64,000 nucleotides of DNA from JAWVYT01 sp046483065 (GCA_046483065.1 JAWODW010000037.1:1-64000); one strand, 5' to 3'; positions 53,579 through 61,460 are shown, numbered from the stretch's first letter. A program made the numbers and translations. The notes: generated from the sequence alone by a model not told the origin.

Positions 53579-55240
53579 TCAGACCGTGCGCAGGTACTCG
53601 TGCACCGCCCCTACCGTCGCCGATCCCTCGCCTACGGCGGCGGCGACGCGCTTGCCGGAGCCGTGGCGGGCGTCGCCGGCGGCGAAGATGCCGGGGACGC
53701 TGGTCTCGTAGAGGAGCGGGTCGCGGTCGGCGGTCCAGCCTGCGGGGCGACCGCCGTCACGCATGACGTCGCGGCCGGTGAGGATGAAGCCCTTGGGGTC
53801 GAGGGCCACGAGGTCGGCCACCATGGCGGTGCGGGGGGCGCTGCCGATGAAGACGAACACGGCGGCGGCGGGGCGGGTGGCGGCCTCGCCGGTGGCGGTG
53901 TCCCGGAGCTGGAGGGCCTCGAGGCGCTCGTCGCCCTCTACGCCCTCCACCACGGTGTTGGGCAGGACGATGATGTTGGCCGTCTCGCTGATCCGGTCGA
54001 CCAGGTACTGTGACATGGACTTCCTCAGGTCGGGGCCCCGGATGAGGATGGTCACGGTACGGGCGAGGCGGGAGAAATGGACGGCGCCCTGCCCCGCCGA
54101 GTTGGCACCGCCCACCACGAAAACGTCGCGGTTTCGGTAGAGGGCGGCCTCGCTGAGGGCGGAGCCGTAGTAGACGCCGGCGCCGACCTTCTCCTCGAGG
54201 TTGGGCACGTCCAGGCGCCGGACCTCCATCCCGCTGGCGATGACCACGGCGTAGCAGCTGAGCTCGGAGCCGTCGGCCAGCTCCACCACGCGGTACGGGT
54301 CGCCGCGGCGGACGCGGACGGCCTCCTGGGCGGTGAGCATCTCGACGCCGAAGCGCCGGGCCTGTGCGGCGGCGCGGCGGGCGAGCTCGGCACCGGTGAC
54401 GCCGTCGGGGAAGCCGAGGTAGTTCTCGATGAAGGAGCTGGTGCCGGCCTGGCCGCCGGGCGCGGCGCGCTCGACCAGGAGCGTGGTCAGCCCCTCCGAG
54501 GCGCCGTACACGGCCGCGGCCAGCCCGGCGGGCCCGCCGCCCACGATGACCAGGTCGTAGAAGCGCTGCTTCGGGCGGGTGTCGAGGTTCGACTGCTCGG
54601 CCAGCTCCCGGGCGTCGGGCTGGATCAGCGTGGTCCCGTCGGGATAGAAGACCACAGGCAGGCGGGCCAGCTCCGGATCGACGGCCTCGACGGCGGCGCG
54701 CATGGGGGCGTCGGTGTCGATGTCGCACCACTGGTACGGGATCTGGTTGGCGGACAGGAACCGCTTCGCGGCGTAGCTGGTCGGTGAGAACGCGGTGCCG
54801 CAGACGCGGATCCCTTCGAAGAGCGGACCGGCGGCGGCGCTCCACTCCTCGAGGAGCGCGTCCAGGTGCGGGTAGAGCCGCTCCTCGGGCGGCTCCCACG
54901 GCTTGTCGAGGTAGCGGTCCAGCCGGATCTGGTTGATCCCGGCCACGGCGCTGCTCGTGTCCGCGTACGCGGTCAGCAGCACGCGCCGGGCGTCGGGGTA
55001 CATCTCCAGCGCGCGCACGAGGAACTCGGTCCCGCGCATCTCCGGCATGCGCTCATCGACGACGAAGAGGGCCACGGGCACACCGGTCTTCTTCAGCTCC
55101 CGGGTGACCTCCAGCGCCTGCGCGCCGGAGTCGGCCTTCACCACCCGGTAGTCCTTCCCGTAGCGGGACCGGAGGTCACGGCCGACGGCGCTCAGGACCT
55201 CGGCGTCGTCATCCACGGCCAGGAGGACGGGGCGGGTCAC
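53579..55240 (-). CDS. Fused response-regulator receiver / glutaredoxin-like / thioredoxin-reductase-like protein (553 aa)
   Basis: Residues 1-125 are a receiver with D62 (FVVDERMPEMRG) and Lys in LDKPWEPPEE. Residues 142-220 resemble a glutaredoxin (VCGTAFSPTSYAAKRFLSAN, WCDIDTD), with SPTS at the CPxC position. Residues 225-553 are an FAD/NAD(P) pyridine-nucleotide oxidoreductase (VIVGGGPAGLAAAVYGASEG, VVGGANSAGQGAVHFS, GIFAAGDARHGSGKRVAAAV). The TrxR CATC site is replaced by a GSAL-like segment, so the normal disulfide exchange is not possible. It overlaps the cNMP-domain kinase gene by four bases, suggesting that kinase phosphorylates its receiver. Confidence 0.92.
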   Translation of the reverse strand: MTRPVLLAVDDDAEVLSAVGRDLRSRYGKDYRVVKADSGAQALEVTRELKKTGVPVALFVVDERMPEMRGTEFLVRALEMYPDARRVLLTAYADTSSAVAGINQIRLDRYLDKPWEPPEERLYPHLDALLEEWSAAAGPLFEGIRVCGTAFSPTSYAAKRFLSANQIPYQWCDIDTDAPMRAAVEAVDPELARLPVVFYPDGTTLIQPDARELAEQSNLDTRPKQRFYDLVIVGGGPAGLAAAVYGASEGLTTLLVERAAPGGQAGTSSFIENYLGFPDGVTGAELARRAAAQARRFGVEMLTAQEAVRVRRGDPYRVVELADGSELSCYAVVIASGMEVRRLDVPNLEEKVGAGVYYGSALSEAALYRNRDVFVVGGANSAGQGAVHFSRLARTVTILIRGPDLRKSMSQYLVDRISETANIIVLPNTVVEGVEGDERLEALQLRDTATGEAATRPAAAVFVFIGSAPRTAMVADLVALDPKGFILTGRDVMRDGGRPAGWTADRDPLLYETSVPGIFAAGDARHGSGKRVAAAVGEGSATVGAVHEYLRTV

Positions 55241-56691
55241 GGCGCGTCGGGGGGCTCGCCGGTGACGGGGCCCGCGGCGGCGGCCAGCGGGAGCGTCACG
55301 CGGAACTCGGTCCGCCCCGGTCGGGACTCGAAGCCGATGTCGCCCCGGTGGCGGCGGACGTGTGCCCGGGCGATGTCGAGGCCCAGCCCCGTGCCCTCGC
55401 CCGGGTCCTTGGTGGTGAAGAACGGGTCGAAGACCCGGCCCTGGTCGCCCGCATCGATGCCGGGCCCGTCATCGATGACCCGGACCACCAGCGACGAGCC
55501 CTCGGGCTTGACGGTGACCGCCACACTGCCGCCCAGGTCCACGGCGTCCAGGGCGTTGTCCAGCAGGTTCATCCAGACCTGCTCCAGGTCGCCGCCGATG
55601 GCGTGCACGCGGGGGAGCCCCGGGGCGACGTCGATGGTCACGCTCGCCGACTTGTCCCGGGCCTTGTGGCCCAGGATCAGGAGCGTGTCCCTGAGCCCGC
55701 CCTCCACGTCCACCGGGCCGGCGACCCGGGCCTGGTCCATGTGGGTGAGCCGCTTCATGGCGCCCACCAGTGAGGAGATCTTCGACGCGGCCCGCTCGTT
55801 CTCCGCGGCCAGCAGGCGCACCGCGCAGCCGGCGGCCACCCAGTCCAGCGCGGCGTCGAGGGCCGGGCCGTCCAGGTGCCCGGCCAGCTCGTCGAGGACC
55901 TCCGCGGTGACCGCCGTCTCCGCCAGCGCCTCGACGGCCGAGCCGTCGACGCCGTGGGCCTCGAGCCACCCGGCGATCCGGTCCTCCCGGTCGGCCCGCT
56001 CCAGCGGGGACAGCGACACCGTGGGCGGCGGGGCCATGCACGCGGTCCGCACCCGGTCGACGGCCTCGAGCTGCTCCGGCGTGAGCCCCACGCCGGCCAG
56101 CGCCCGGGCCGCCCGGTCGGCGTCGTTCATGGATGCGTCGAGCCGCTGCGCGCTCCGGGCCACCGCCGACGCGGGGTTGTTGAGCTCGTGGGCGAGGCCG
56201 GCCGAGAGCTTCCCGAGGGAGACCATCTTCTCGTCCTGGAGGTCGCTGGTCCGGAACGCCCTCGCCCGATCGAGCATCATGTGCACGCACGCCGCCGTAA
56301 TGCCCGGGCACTCCCGGATCAGCTCCGGGAAATGGTCGGCGGCCAGGGAGAGGGTCTCCGCGGCCGTCTCCGCACGGGTGCTGCCCCGGGCGACCCCCAT
56401 CCGGGAGAACGGGAGCAGGCCGGTCACGTCCCCCGCCTGCCATTCCACCACCTTGTGGGTGCCGGAGCCCCGGTCCACGTAGTTGGCGATCCGCCCGCTC
56501 AACACCACTTCCAACCCGATGCCCTCCGCGGCCCAGTGCTGGCCCTCGCGCAGGAGGTGGTCCCCGGCCTCGAACCGGCGGAGCGCACCCCGGCCCGCGA
56601 GCCACGAGAGCTCGGGCTCAGGCACCTGCGCCAGCGTGCGGTGCCGACGGAGTCGCTCGATCACGTCGAGAGGGGCTTGCTCGGCGTCCAT
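55237..56691 (-). CDS. Histidine kinase with N-terminal cyclic-nucleotide-binding-like domain (484 aa)
   Basis: Residues 8-130 form a cNMP-binding-type sensor (LRRFEAGDHLLREGQHWAAE, LEVVLSGRIANYVDRG), followed by the phosphoacceptor His168 (LGKLSAGLAHELNNPASAV) and an ATPase domain with N box (EQVWMNLLDNALDAVDLGG), G1 (DDGPGIDAG), F box (FDPFFTTKDPG) and G2 (GEGTGLGLD). There is no membrane segment, so it is a cytoplasmic kinase. An insertion of about 130 residues separates the His region from the ATPase. It is the upstream partner of the receiver-TrxR gene (ATGA overlap). This gene pair recurs in other bacteria as I recall. Confidence 0.93.
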   Translation of the reverse strand: MDAEQAPLDVIERLRRHRTLAQVPEPELSWLAGRGALRRFEAGDHLLREGQHWAAEGIGLEVVLSGRIANYVDRGSGTHKVVEWQAGDVTGLLPFSRMGVARGSTRAETAAETLSLAADHFPELIRECPGITAACVHMMLDRARAFRTSDLQDEKMVSLGKLSAGLAHELNNPASAVARSAQRLDASMNDADRAARALAGVGLTPEQLEAVDRVRTACMAPPPTVSLSPLERADREDRIAGWLEAHGVDGSAVEALAETAVTAEVLDELAGHLDGPALDAALDWVAAGCAVRLLAAENERAASKISSLVGAMKRLTHMDQARVAGPVDVEGGLRDTLLILGHKARDKSASVTIDVAPGLPRVHAIGGDLEQVWMNLLDNALDAVDLGGSVAVTVKPEGSSLVVRVIDDGPGIDAGDQGRVFDPFFTTKDPGEGTGLGLDIARAHVRRHRGDIGFESRPGRTEFRVTLPLAAAAGPVTGEPPDAP

Positions 56692-56798
56692 GGAGTTGAG
56701 TTCGGGGGGGACAGCTTGTCAGGAAGTGAGCAATAACATACGCGGTCCCGGTGGCGAGGGACAGTGCGGCATGGCGGCGCGCCCATATTGTCGGACGT

Positions 56799-56825
56799 GT
56801 ATACTCGTACTAGTATACTTGTATA
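56799..56825 (+). promoter_or_regulatory. Promoter/operator of the VapBC-like pair with repeated GTATACT words
   Basis: GTATACTC-GTACTA-GTATACTT-GTATAATG is an array of similar 7-8-base words containing the inverted pair GTATAC (56799-56804) and GTATAC (56813-56818), itself a palindromic word. TATACT at 56814-56819 is a good -10 hexamer; it would start transcription at or next to the A of the antitoxin ATG at 56826, giving a leaderless message. No ribosome site is visible. Antitoxin binding here would give autoregulation. Confidence 0.55.
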
Positions 56826-57128
56826 ATGTCCGAAAGACCGAAGCGCGTGCGCGAACAGGCCGTCGTGTACATGAGCGCGGCCGACCGGGAACTGCTGGAG
56901 CGGCTGGCCGAGGAGACCGGGCTCGCCCGCACCGAGCTGTTCCGCAGAGGACTGCGCCGATTGGCGGAGGAGCTGCTCGACGAGCGTGCGCCCGGCTCGT
57001 CGTTGGACTACCTGACGGGGATCGCGGACGAGACGGACGCCCCCGCGGACCTGTCGGAGCGGCACGACGACTACCTGTACGGGGGCGGCTACGCGGACGG
57101 GGACCGCGCGGCGAACGGAGACGACTGA
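56826..57128 (+). CDS. Ribbon-helix-helix antitoxin (VapB-like)
   Basis: A 100-aa protein with an N-terminal ribbon-helix-helix: RVREQAVVYMSAADRELLER and LAEETGLARTELFRRGLRRL. The C-terminal half is acidic and probably disordered (LTGIADETDAPADLSERHDD), as expected for the toxin-binding part. It lies one base before the PIN-domain gene. The ATG overlaps a TATAAT-like word, and no ribosome site is visible, so it may be translated from a leaderless message. A TA role is inferred from the pair. Confidence 0.82.
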   Translation: MSERPKRVREQAVVYMSAADRELLERLAEETGLARTELFRRGLRRLAEELLDERAPGSSLDYLTGIADETDAPADLSERHDDYLYGGGYADGDRAANGDD

Positions 57129-57129
57129 G

Positions 57130-57537
57130 GTGCGCGCCCTGGTCGACACGAGCGCGCTCCTGGCGCTGAGCCACGCACGGGACCAGCACCACGCCCGGGC
57201 CGTCGAGATGGCGGCGCGCCACCGGGCGGCGGGCGGCACGTACGTCGGCACCACGCTGGTCCTCTCGGAGTTCTACTCGCACCTCCTGTACCTGAGGGAC
57301 GCGGCGGTGGCGCGCACGGCGCTGCGGCACCTGCTGGACGACCCGATCCAGTCGTGGGTGGAGGTCGGTCCGGAGCTGGTCGGTGAGGCGTCGAGCCGCT
57401 GGCTGGCGCGCTACGACGACCAGGCCTTCTCGCTCGTAGACGCCGTCAGCTTCGAGGTCATGCGCACCGAGAATGTGGCCGCCGCGTTCGCGTTCGACCA
57501 CCACTTCGAGGTTGCGGGCTTCGAGCTGCTGCGGTGA
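57130..57537 (+). CDS. PIN-domain ribonuclease toxin (VapC-like)
   Basis: A 135-aa PIN protein with the acidic residues expected for metal-dependent RNA cleavage: D6 (MRALVDTSALLAL), E47 (TTLVLSEFYSHLL), D96/D97, D104 (FSLVDAVSFEVM) and D123 (FAFDHHFEVAGF). The closing GFELL motif is typical. It starts at GTG, directly after the antitoxin stop. The set of intact catalytic residues argues for an active toxin. Its RNA target is not predictable here. Confidence 0.9.
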   Translation: MRALVDTSALLALSHARDQHHARAVEMAARHRAAGGTYVGTTLVLSEFYSHLLYLRDAAVARTALRHLLDDPIQSWVEVGPELVGEASSRWLARYDDQAFSLVDAVSFEVMRTENVAAAFAFDHHFEVAGFELLR

Positions 57538-57560
57538 GGGGCATCGAGGGGGAGAGGCCC

Positions 57561-57788
57561 GGCTAGGCGCGGAGGCGCGGAGTACTCGCGGAGAACCGAT
57601 CGGGAGTTGATCCGGTGAAGCTGGATCCGCCGCAGAGGGTGCACCTTCGCGGCGTGCCAGGTTTCCGAGAATCGAGTCCTGTCCAGCCCGGAGCTCATCG
57701 TCTTCCGCCGCGAACCCCGGCCTCGCCCGGATCAACGCTACTGCAGTTCTCCGCGTTCGCTCCGCGACTCCGCGGCTCCGCGGTTCCC
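57561..57788. repeat. Inverted-repeat element of the GCGGAG family (copy 1 of a close pair)
   Basis: The gap 57538-57874 holds a roughly 230-bp element: a left arm with GGCGCGGAGGCGCGGAGTAC and CGCGGAGAACC and a right arm with GTTCTCCGCG and CTCCGCGGCTCCGCGGTT. The centre words TCTTCCGCCGCGAA and CCTCGCCCGGATCAA recur in the element at 59687-59922, so the two are homologous and bracket the serine hydrolase gene. No gene is seen. Confidence 0.7.
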
Positions 57789-57874
57789 GACACCTCAGCC
57801 TTGCCGAAGCGCCGTCCATGCCGTACCGGTGAACGTGCGACCCGTGAGCCCGCCCACACACCAGGAGACCCCCC

Positions 57875-59674
57875 ATGCACGCTCGACCGATCCGCTGGAC
57901 GACCACACTGCTCGGCCTCGCCTTCGTACTCGTCCTGGCCGCCGCCTCCGACGCCGCCGCCCAGCGGTTCCCGGCCGACAGCTGGATGCAGTACCAGAAC
58001 GTGGAGGAAGCCGGGTTCGACGCCACGAAGCTGGACAGCGCGCGGGCGAGCTGGGAGGCGCTGCCGTCGTCGGCCTTCCTTGTGGTGGCGGACGGCGCGG
58101 TGGTGGCCGCGTGGGGCGACGTGGGCCGGCGGTTCATGTGCCACTCGGTGCGGAAGAGCTTCCTGTCGGCGCTGTACGGGGTCTACTGGGACCGGGGCGA
58201 GCTCGATCTCAACAAGCAGATGGAGGACCTGGGGATCGACGACCACCCGCTCCCGCTGATGGAAACCGAACGGGAGGCGCGGATCCTGGACCTGCTGAAG
58301 GCGCGGTCGGGCGTCTTCCACCCCGCCGCGTACGCGGGCCGGACGGACTCGCGGCCCCGGGGGAGCGAGGGGCCGGGGCGGTACTTCGCGTACAACAACT
58401 GGGACTTCAACACGCTGGCGTATGTCCTCGAGCAGGAGACGGGCGCCGAGGTCTTCACCGCCTTCGACGAGCACTTCGCCGGGCCGCTGGGGATGGAGGA
58501 CTGGCGGGTCAGCGACGGGTACTACCACTACGAGCGGGACAAGAGCCGCTACCCGGCCTATCCGTTCAGGATGTCGAGCCGCGACGCCGCCCGCTTCGGG
58601 CTCTTCTTCGCCCGCGAGGGCGTCTGGGACGGTACCCGGATCCTGTCGCGGAACTGGGTCCGGCGCAGCACCGCGACGTACTCCATCGACGACGAGGTCC
58701 GGGGCTACGGCTTCATGTGGTGGACGTACCTCGAGCCCCGCTTCCTCCAGCACGGGATGTACTCGGCGATCGGGGTGGGCAACCAGATGATCGCAGTGCT
58801 CCCGGACCTCGACATGGTGATCGTGAACCGGGCGGACACGTACGAGGGCGAGGGGACCCCGCTGGCCGGGCTGCTGGACCTCATCGAGGAGGTCCTCGAG
58901 GCACGGACTGGCGACCCCGTCGCCGATCCCGCGCTGGCACCGCTCACCGTCGAGGCGGATCCCATGATCACGATGGCGTCGGGCGACCGACTGGCCGGGT
59001 TCCAGGGCGAGTTCCCATACCCGCCGGCGCCGCTGGGGCTGCCGGTTCGGGCCACGCTCGAGATCGAGCCCGGCGACGGGCACCTGGTCTCCCGCTCGCC
59101 CACTGCCGGTACCTTCCGGCTCTACCTTCAGGATGACGGCACCTTGGTCGCCGAGGACAGCCGTGAGCGGTACTGGCCCGTGGACGACGACGGCGCCTTC
59201 GCCGGTCTCGCCGCCGCGGACCACCTGGTCAGCGCAGCGGTCCTCACCGCCGCCGACGGCCGGACCGGCCGGGCCCGGGCGCTTTTGAACCGCGTGGAAG
59301 CCGCGGCCGGCCCGCTGCCGGAGGTCGGGACCGCCGTGGTCGATCTCCTGGCCGGCGAGACGCGAGCGGCCGAGCGGGCCGTCCGCGCCCTCGGCGAAAC
59401 GCACGATCCGGGCACCGTGGCCGGCTCCGTTTTCCGCGCGGGCCTCCAGCTCGCCGAGCTCGAACGATACGGTGCCTCGGCCCGGGTCCTCGAGCTCGCC
59501 ACCCGGCTCCGGCCCGATGCCGCTCTCTTCTGGGCCACGTTGGCCGAGGTCCTCGCCGCCGCCGACCGCGACCGCGATGCGGCCCGGGCGGCCGAGCGCG
59601 CACTGGAGATCGACCCCGAGAACGAGACTGCCCGGGAGACGCTCGACCGGCTCCGGGAGGTTGAGAGGCGGTGA
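57875..59674 (+). CDS. Secreted serine hydrolase (class C beta-lactamase fold) with C-terminal TPR-like region (599 aa)
   Basis: A signal peptide (TLLGLAFVLVLAAASDAAAQ) precedes a penicillin-binding/beta-lactamase-type domain: S91-x-x-K94 (HSVRKSFLSALYG) and Y173-N-N175 (FAYNNWDFNTLAYVLEQE). A region near residues 290-310 (FLQHGMYSAIGVGNQMIAVL) holds the third motif, with G-V-G before NQ. The C-terminal 200 residues contain TPR-like helices (AAERAVRALGETHDPG, ALEIDPENETARETLDRLRE). AGGAG lies seven bases before the ATG. It probably acts on ester or amide bonds outside the cytoplasm. Confidence 0.9.
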   Translation: MHARPIRWTTTLLGLAFVLVLAAASDAAAQRFPADSWMQYQNVEEAGFDATKLDSARASWEALPSSAFLVVADGAVVAAWGDVGRRFMCHSVRKSFLSALYGVYWDRGELDLNKQMEDLGIDDHPLPLMETEREARILDLLKARSGVFHPAAYAGRTDSRPRGSEGPGRYFAYNNWDFNTLAYVLEQETGAEVFTAFDEHFAGPLGMEDWRVSDGYYHYERDKSRYPAYPFRMSSRDAARFGLFFAREGVWDGTRILSRNWVRRSTATYSIDDEVRGYGFMWWTYLEPRFLQHGMYSAIGVGNQMIAVLPDLDMVIVNRADTYEGEGTPLAGLLDLIEEVLEARTGDPVADPALAPLTVEADPMITMASGDRLAGFQGEFPYPPAPLGLPVRATLEIEPGDGHLVSRSPTAGTFRLYLQDDGTLVAEDSRERYWPVDDDGAFAGLAAADHLVSAAVLTAADGRTGRARALLNRVEAAAGPLPEVGTAVVDLLAGETRAAERAVRALGETHDPGTVAGSVFRAGLQLAELERYGASARVLELATRLRPDAALFWATLAEVLAAADRDRDAARAAERALEIDPENETARETLDRLREVERR

Positions 59675-59686
59675 TACGGGCACACG

Positions 59687-59922
59687 GTCAACCGCAGAGA
59701 CGCGGAGACGCGAAGTACACGCGGAGAACTGCTGCGGGGGTCGATCCGGTGGATTCCGAGCTCGCGGCGGTGGATTCAAGATTCGCGACGAGGCAGGGCT
59801 CCGGGCGTCGGAGTCCGGGATCCGCCAGAGACCCGGCGTCTTCCGCCGCGAAGGGCGCCTCGCCCGGATCAAACCCAAAACCCTCCCGTACGCTCCGCGC
59901 TTCCGCGGCTCCACGGTTAACG
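59687..59922. repeat. Inverted-repeat element of the GCGGAG family (copy 2 of a close pair)
   Basis: The gap 59675-60048 carries a second copy: the left arm GTCAACCGCAGAGACGCGGA (59687-59706) and CGCGGAGAACTG, and the right arm CGCTCCGCGCTTCCGCGG with CTCCACGGTTAAC. The centre shares TCTTCCGCCGCGAA and CCTCGCCCGGATCAA with 57561-57788. The AACCGCAGAGACGCGGAG word is a kind of intergenic repeat I have seen described in several GC-rich phyla. No gene is seen. Confidence 0.7.
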
Positions 59923-60048
59923 ATGCGCCGTTCCGCGCCGCTCCCGGCCCGTGCGGCAGAATCATCCAATTCCCCACAGACGGCGGCGGCGGTGGCCCGG
60001 ATTTTGACAGGTGTTGAACCAACTCACGAATGGAACGGGAAACCGATC

Positions 60049-60498
60049 ATGGCCGAAGCAGAGAAGGAATTCGATCTGATGCTCCGCCGGCTCGAGGGCT
60101 TCAAGTTCGACACGGAGTTCGACGGCGAGAAGATGGCGAACCTGATGTTCGACGAGCCGGACCCCATCGGCGACGACGAGGGTCCGAACGCCGCCCGGGT
60201 GCTGAGCGCCGCCGTGGGCAACTGCCTGAGCGCGAGCCTGCTCTTCTGCCTGCAGAAGGCGCGGGTCACGGTGGAAGACATGACCACCGACGTCCACGGC
60301 GTCGTCACCCGGAACGAGGACAAGCGGCTCCGGGTCACGGCGATCAAGGTCCGCATCAACGCCACCATCCCGCCCGAGGACCAGGACCGGGTCCCCCGCT
60401 GCCTCAAGGTCTTCGAGGATTTCTGCGTGGTGAGCGGCAGCGTCCGGAAAGGCATCGACATCGATGTCGAGGTGGACGTGCTGAACCCATCAAGCTGA
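60049..60498 (+). CDS. OsmC family protein (149 aa)
   Basis: Second OsmC-superfamily member in the window. The helix VLSAAVGNCLSASLLFCLQK bears the conserved Cys; LRVTAIKVRINATIPPEDQD and RCLKVFEDFCVVSGSVRKGI complete the fold, with a second Cys in the usual place. ATG 60049 is chosen because GGGAAA lies a few bases upstream and the domain starts immediately. It differs clearly from the OsmC protein at 19258-19668. Function may be hydroperoxide or redox-active thiol chemistry. Confidence 0.85.
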   Translation: MAEAEKEFDLMLRRLEGFKFDTEFDGEKMANLMFDEPDPIGDDEGPNAARVLSAAVGNCLSASLLFCLQKARVTVEDMTTDVHGVVTRNEDKRLRVTAIKVRINATIPPEDQDRVPRCLKVFEDFCVVSGSVRKGIDIDVEVDVLNPSS

Positions 60499-60545
60499 CG
60501 CGGAGGCGCGGAAGGGCGCGGAGACGCAGAGGTCTGACCGGTGGC
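60499..60545 (+). repeat. GCGGAG-family repeat fragment next to a broken gene
   Basis: ACGCGGAGGCGCGGAAGGGC followed by GCGGAGACGCAGAGGTC lies directly after the OsmC stop codon. It has the same words as the elements at 57.6 and 59.7 kb but is only one arm long. It sits about 25 bases from the truncated end of a pyrophosphatase fragment. Confidence 0.6.
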
Positions 60546-60569
60546 ATTCGTGCCCCGGCGAGGCTTTCT

Positions 60570-60683
60570 TCACCCGGCGGTGTCCACCTCGTACTTGTTC
60601 CGCCCGCCCCGGGGGATCTCGATGTACGCGTTCAGGCGGTCGGGTGGGTTGGGGCCGGTGGGCAGGTCGTGAAGCGGATGCAT
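60570..60683 (-). pseudogene. Truncated N-terminal fragment of inorganic pyrophosphatase
   Basis: The minus strand encodes 37 residues from an ATG: MHPLHDLPTGPNPPDRLNAY then IEIPRGGRNKYEVDTAG and stop. The block Y-I-E-I-P-x-G-x-R-N-K-Y-E is the well-known N-terminal signature of family I soluble inorganic pyrophosphatase. The remaining 140 or so residues, including the metal-binding Asp cluster, are missing, so no active enzyme is made. The break lies beside a dispersed GCGGAG repeat fragment. Confidence 0.8.
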
Positions 60684-60907
60684 GGCAGGCGACGCGGGGT
60701 GAGGGGAACGGTCGTCGTGACTTCCGATCTCAACGTGCCACGGCCGGGGGCGGCGCGGCAAGCTCCGGGGTGGGGCCAACCATTCGCGCGGGTCCGACCT
60801 TCCGAGCGAAGCGGCGGTCGCGGCTCGGGAAGGCTGCCGGGCACAGCTGGTCGCGGGTCACGAGAGACCGGCGGCGGCTCGTCGGGCGGGGCCATCGGCT
60901 AGCGCGG

Positions 60908-61090
60908 GGGAAAATCGCGATTTCGTCGCCTGTTCGGGGGCGACATCGCGATCTTCCACGTCAAAGGTGGAAAAATGCGCTGGGGCGCCACGGGCCCGGC
61001 GACCAGGTTGCGTTCTTCCACCGATCAGGGTGGAAAAACGGGATGCGGCGAGCGGGATGCCCGCGAGATTGCGTATTTTCCCCGCCTTCG
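60908..61090. repeat. Palindromic and twin-hairpin region, no gene
   Basis: Contains the perfect palindrome AAATCGCGATTT (60912-60923) and two related hairpins: TTCCAC/GTGGAA at 60954-60972 and TTCCACC/GGTGGAA at 61016-61035, each followed by AAAAA and a GCG word. The two hairpin units look like a diverged tandem duplication. The remainder of the gap 60684-61138 has no convincing gene. Confidence 0.5.
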
Positions 61091-61138
61091 GCACCACGAC
61101 CTCCCGACCCGGAGGTCCTCACGCGGCTAGAACCACCT

Positions 61139-61309
61139 TCACGTCCCCTCCATGTGCGTCCGGTAGGCGCCTCCGTACCGCTCGAGGAGGAGCCGCTCCT
61201 CGCGCGGTGTCCGGTAGTCTAGCACGCCGAGCAGCACGAGTCCGACGGCCAGGAGGAAGGCGCTGTCGGCGAGGACCGCCACGAAAGTACCCCGATACCA
61301 CAAATCCAT
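61139..61309 (-). CDS. Short membrane protein resembling the C-terminal end of isoprenylcysteine methyltransferases (56 aa)
   Basis: A 56-codon gene with a strong ribosome site (GGAGGTGAAGG, GGAGG seven bases before ATG). It encodes one membrane helix (DSAFLLAVGLVLLGVLDYRT) and then PREERLLLERYGGAYRTHME, a pattern found at the C terminus of the ICMT/phospholipid methyltransferase group. The rest of such an enzyme is absent. It lies downstream of feoB on the same strand, beyond a palindromic repeat array, and could be a genuine small protein or a remnant that kept a start site. Confidence 0.5.
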   Translation of the reverse strand: MDLWYRGTFVAVLADSAFLLAVGLVLLGVLDYRTPREERLLLERYGGAYRTHMEGT

Positions 61310-61320
61310 CCTTCACCTCC

Positions 61321-61460
61321 TTGCGAGCCCCCGCAGGGGGCGAGCCTGTTGCGGCCGACGGCCGCCTGTTGCGAACGAAGTGAGCCTGTTGCCGGCCGCA
61401 GGCCGGCCTGTTGCGAGGACCGGAGGGCCGAGCCTGTTGCGAGTCGCCGTCAGGCGACGA
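61321..61460. repeat. Array of GCCTGTTGC words separated by different palindromes, over the feoB stop
   Basis: GCCTGTTGC occurs five times (61344, 61364, 61384, 61406, 61432). The segments between and beside the copies are short hairpins of different sequence but the same plan: GCCCCC-GCA-GGGGGC, GGCC-GAC-GGCC, CGGCC-GCA-GGCCG and GTCGCC-GTCA-GGCGAC. The last covers the feoB stop codon (61450-61452). It looks like a family of small palindromic units assembled in tandem; transcribed, it would make a chain of stem-loops in the feoB 3' region. Confidence 0.7.

Noticed and set aside
56760..58137. Minus-strand frame opposite the VapBC-like pair
   Set aside because: The plus strand encodes recognisable ribbon-helix-helix and PIN domains; the minus frame is composition shadow.
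61321..61460. CRISPR-like array
   Set aside because: Repeats are only nine bases, the spacers are palindromic and too short, and no cas gene is present.
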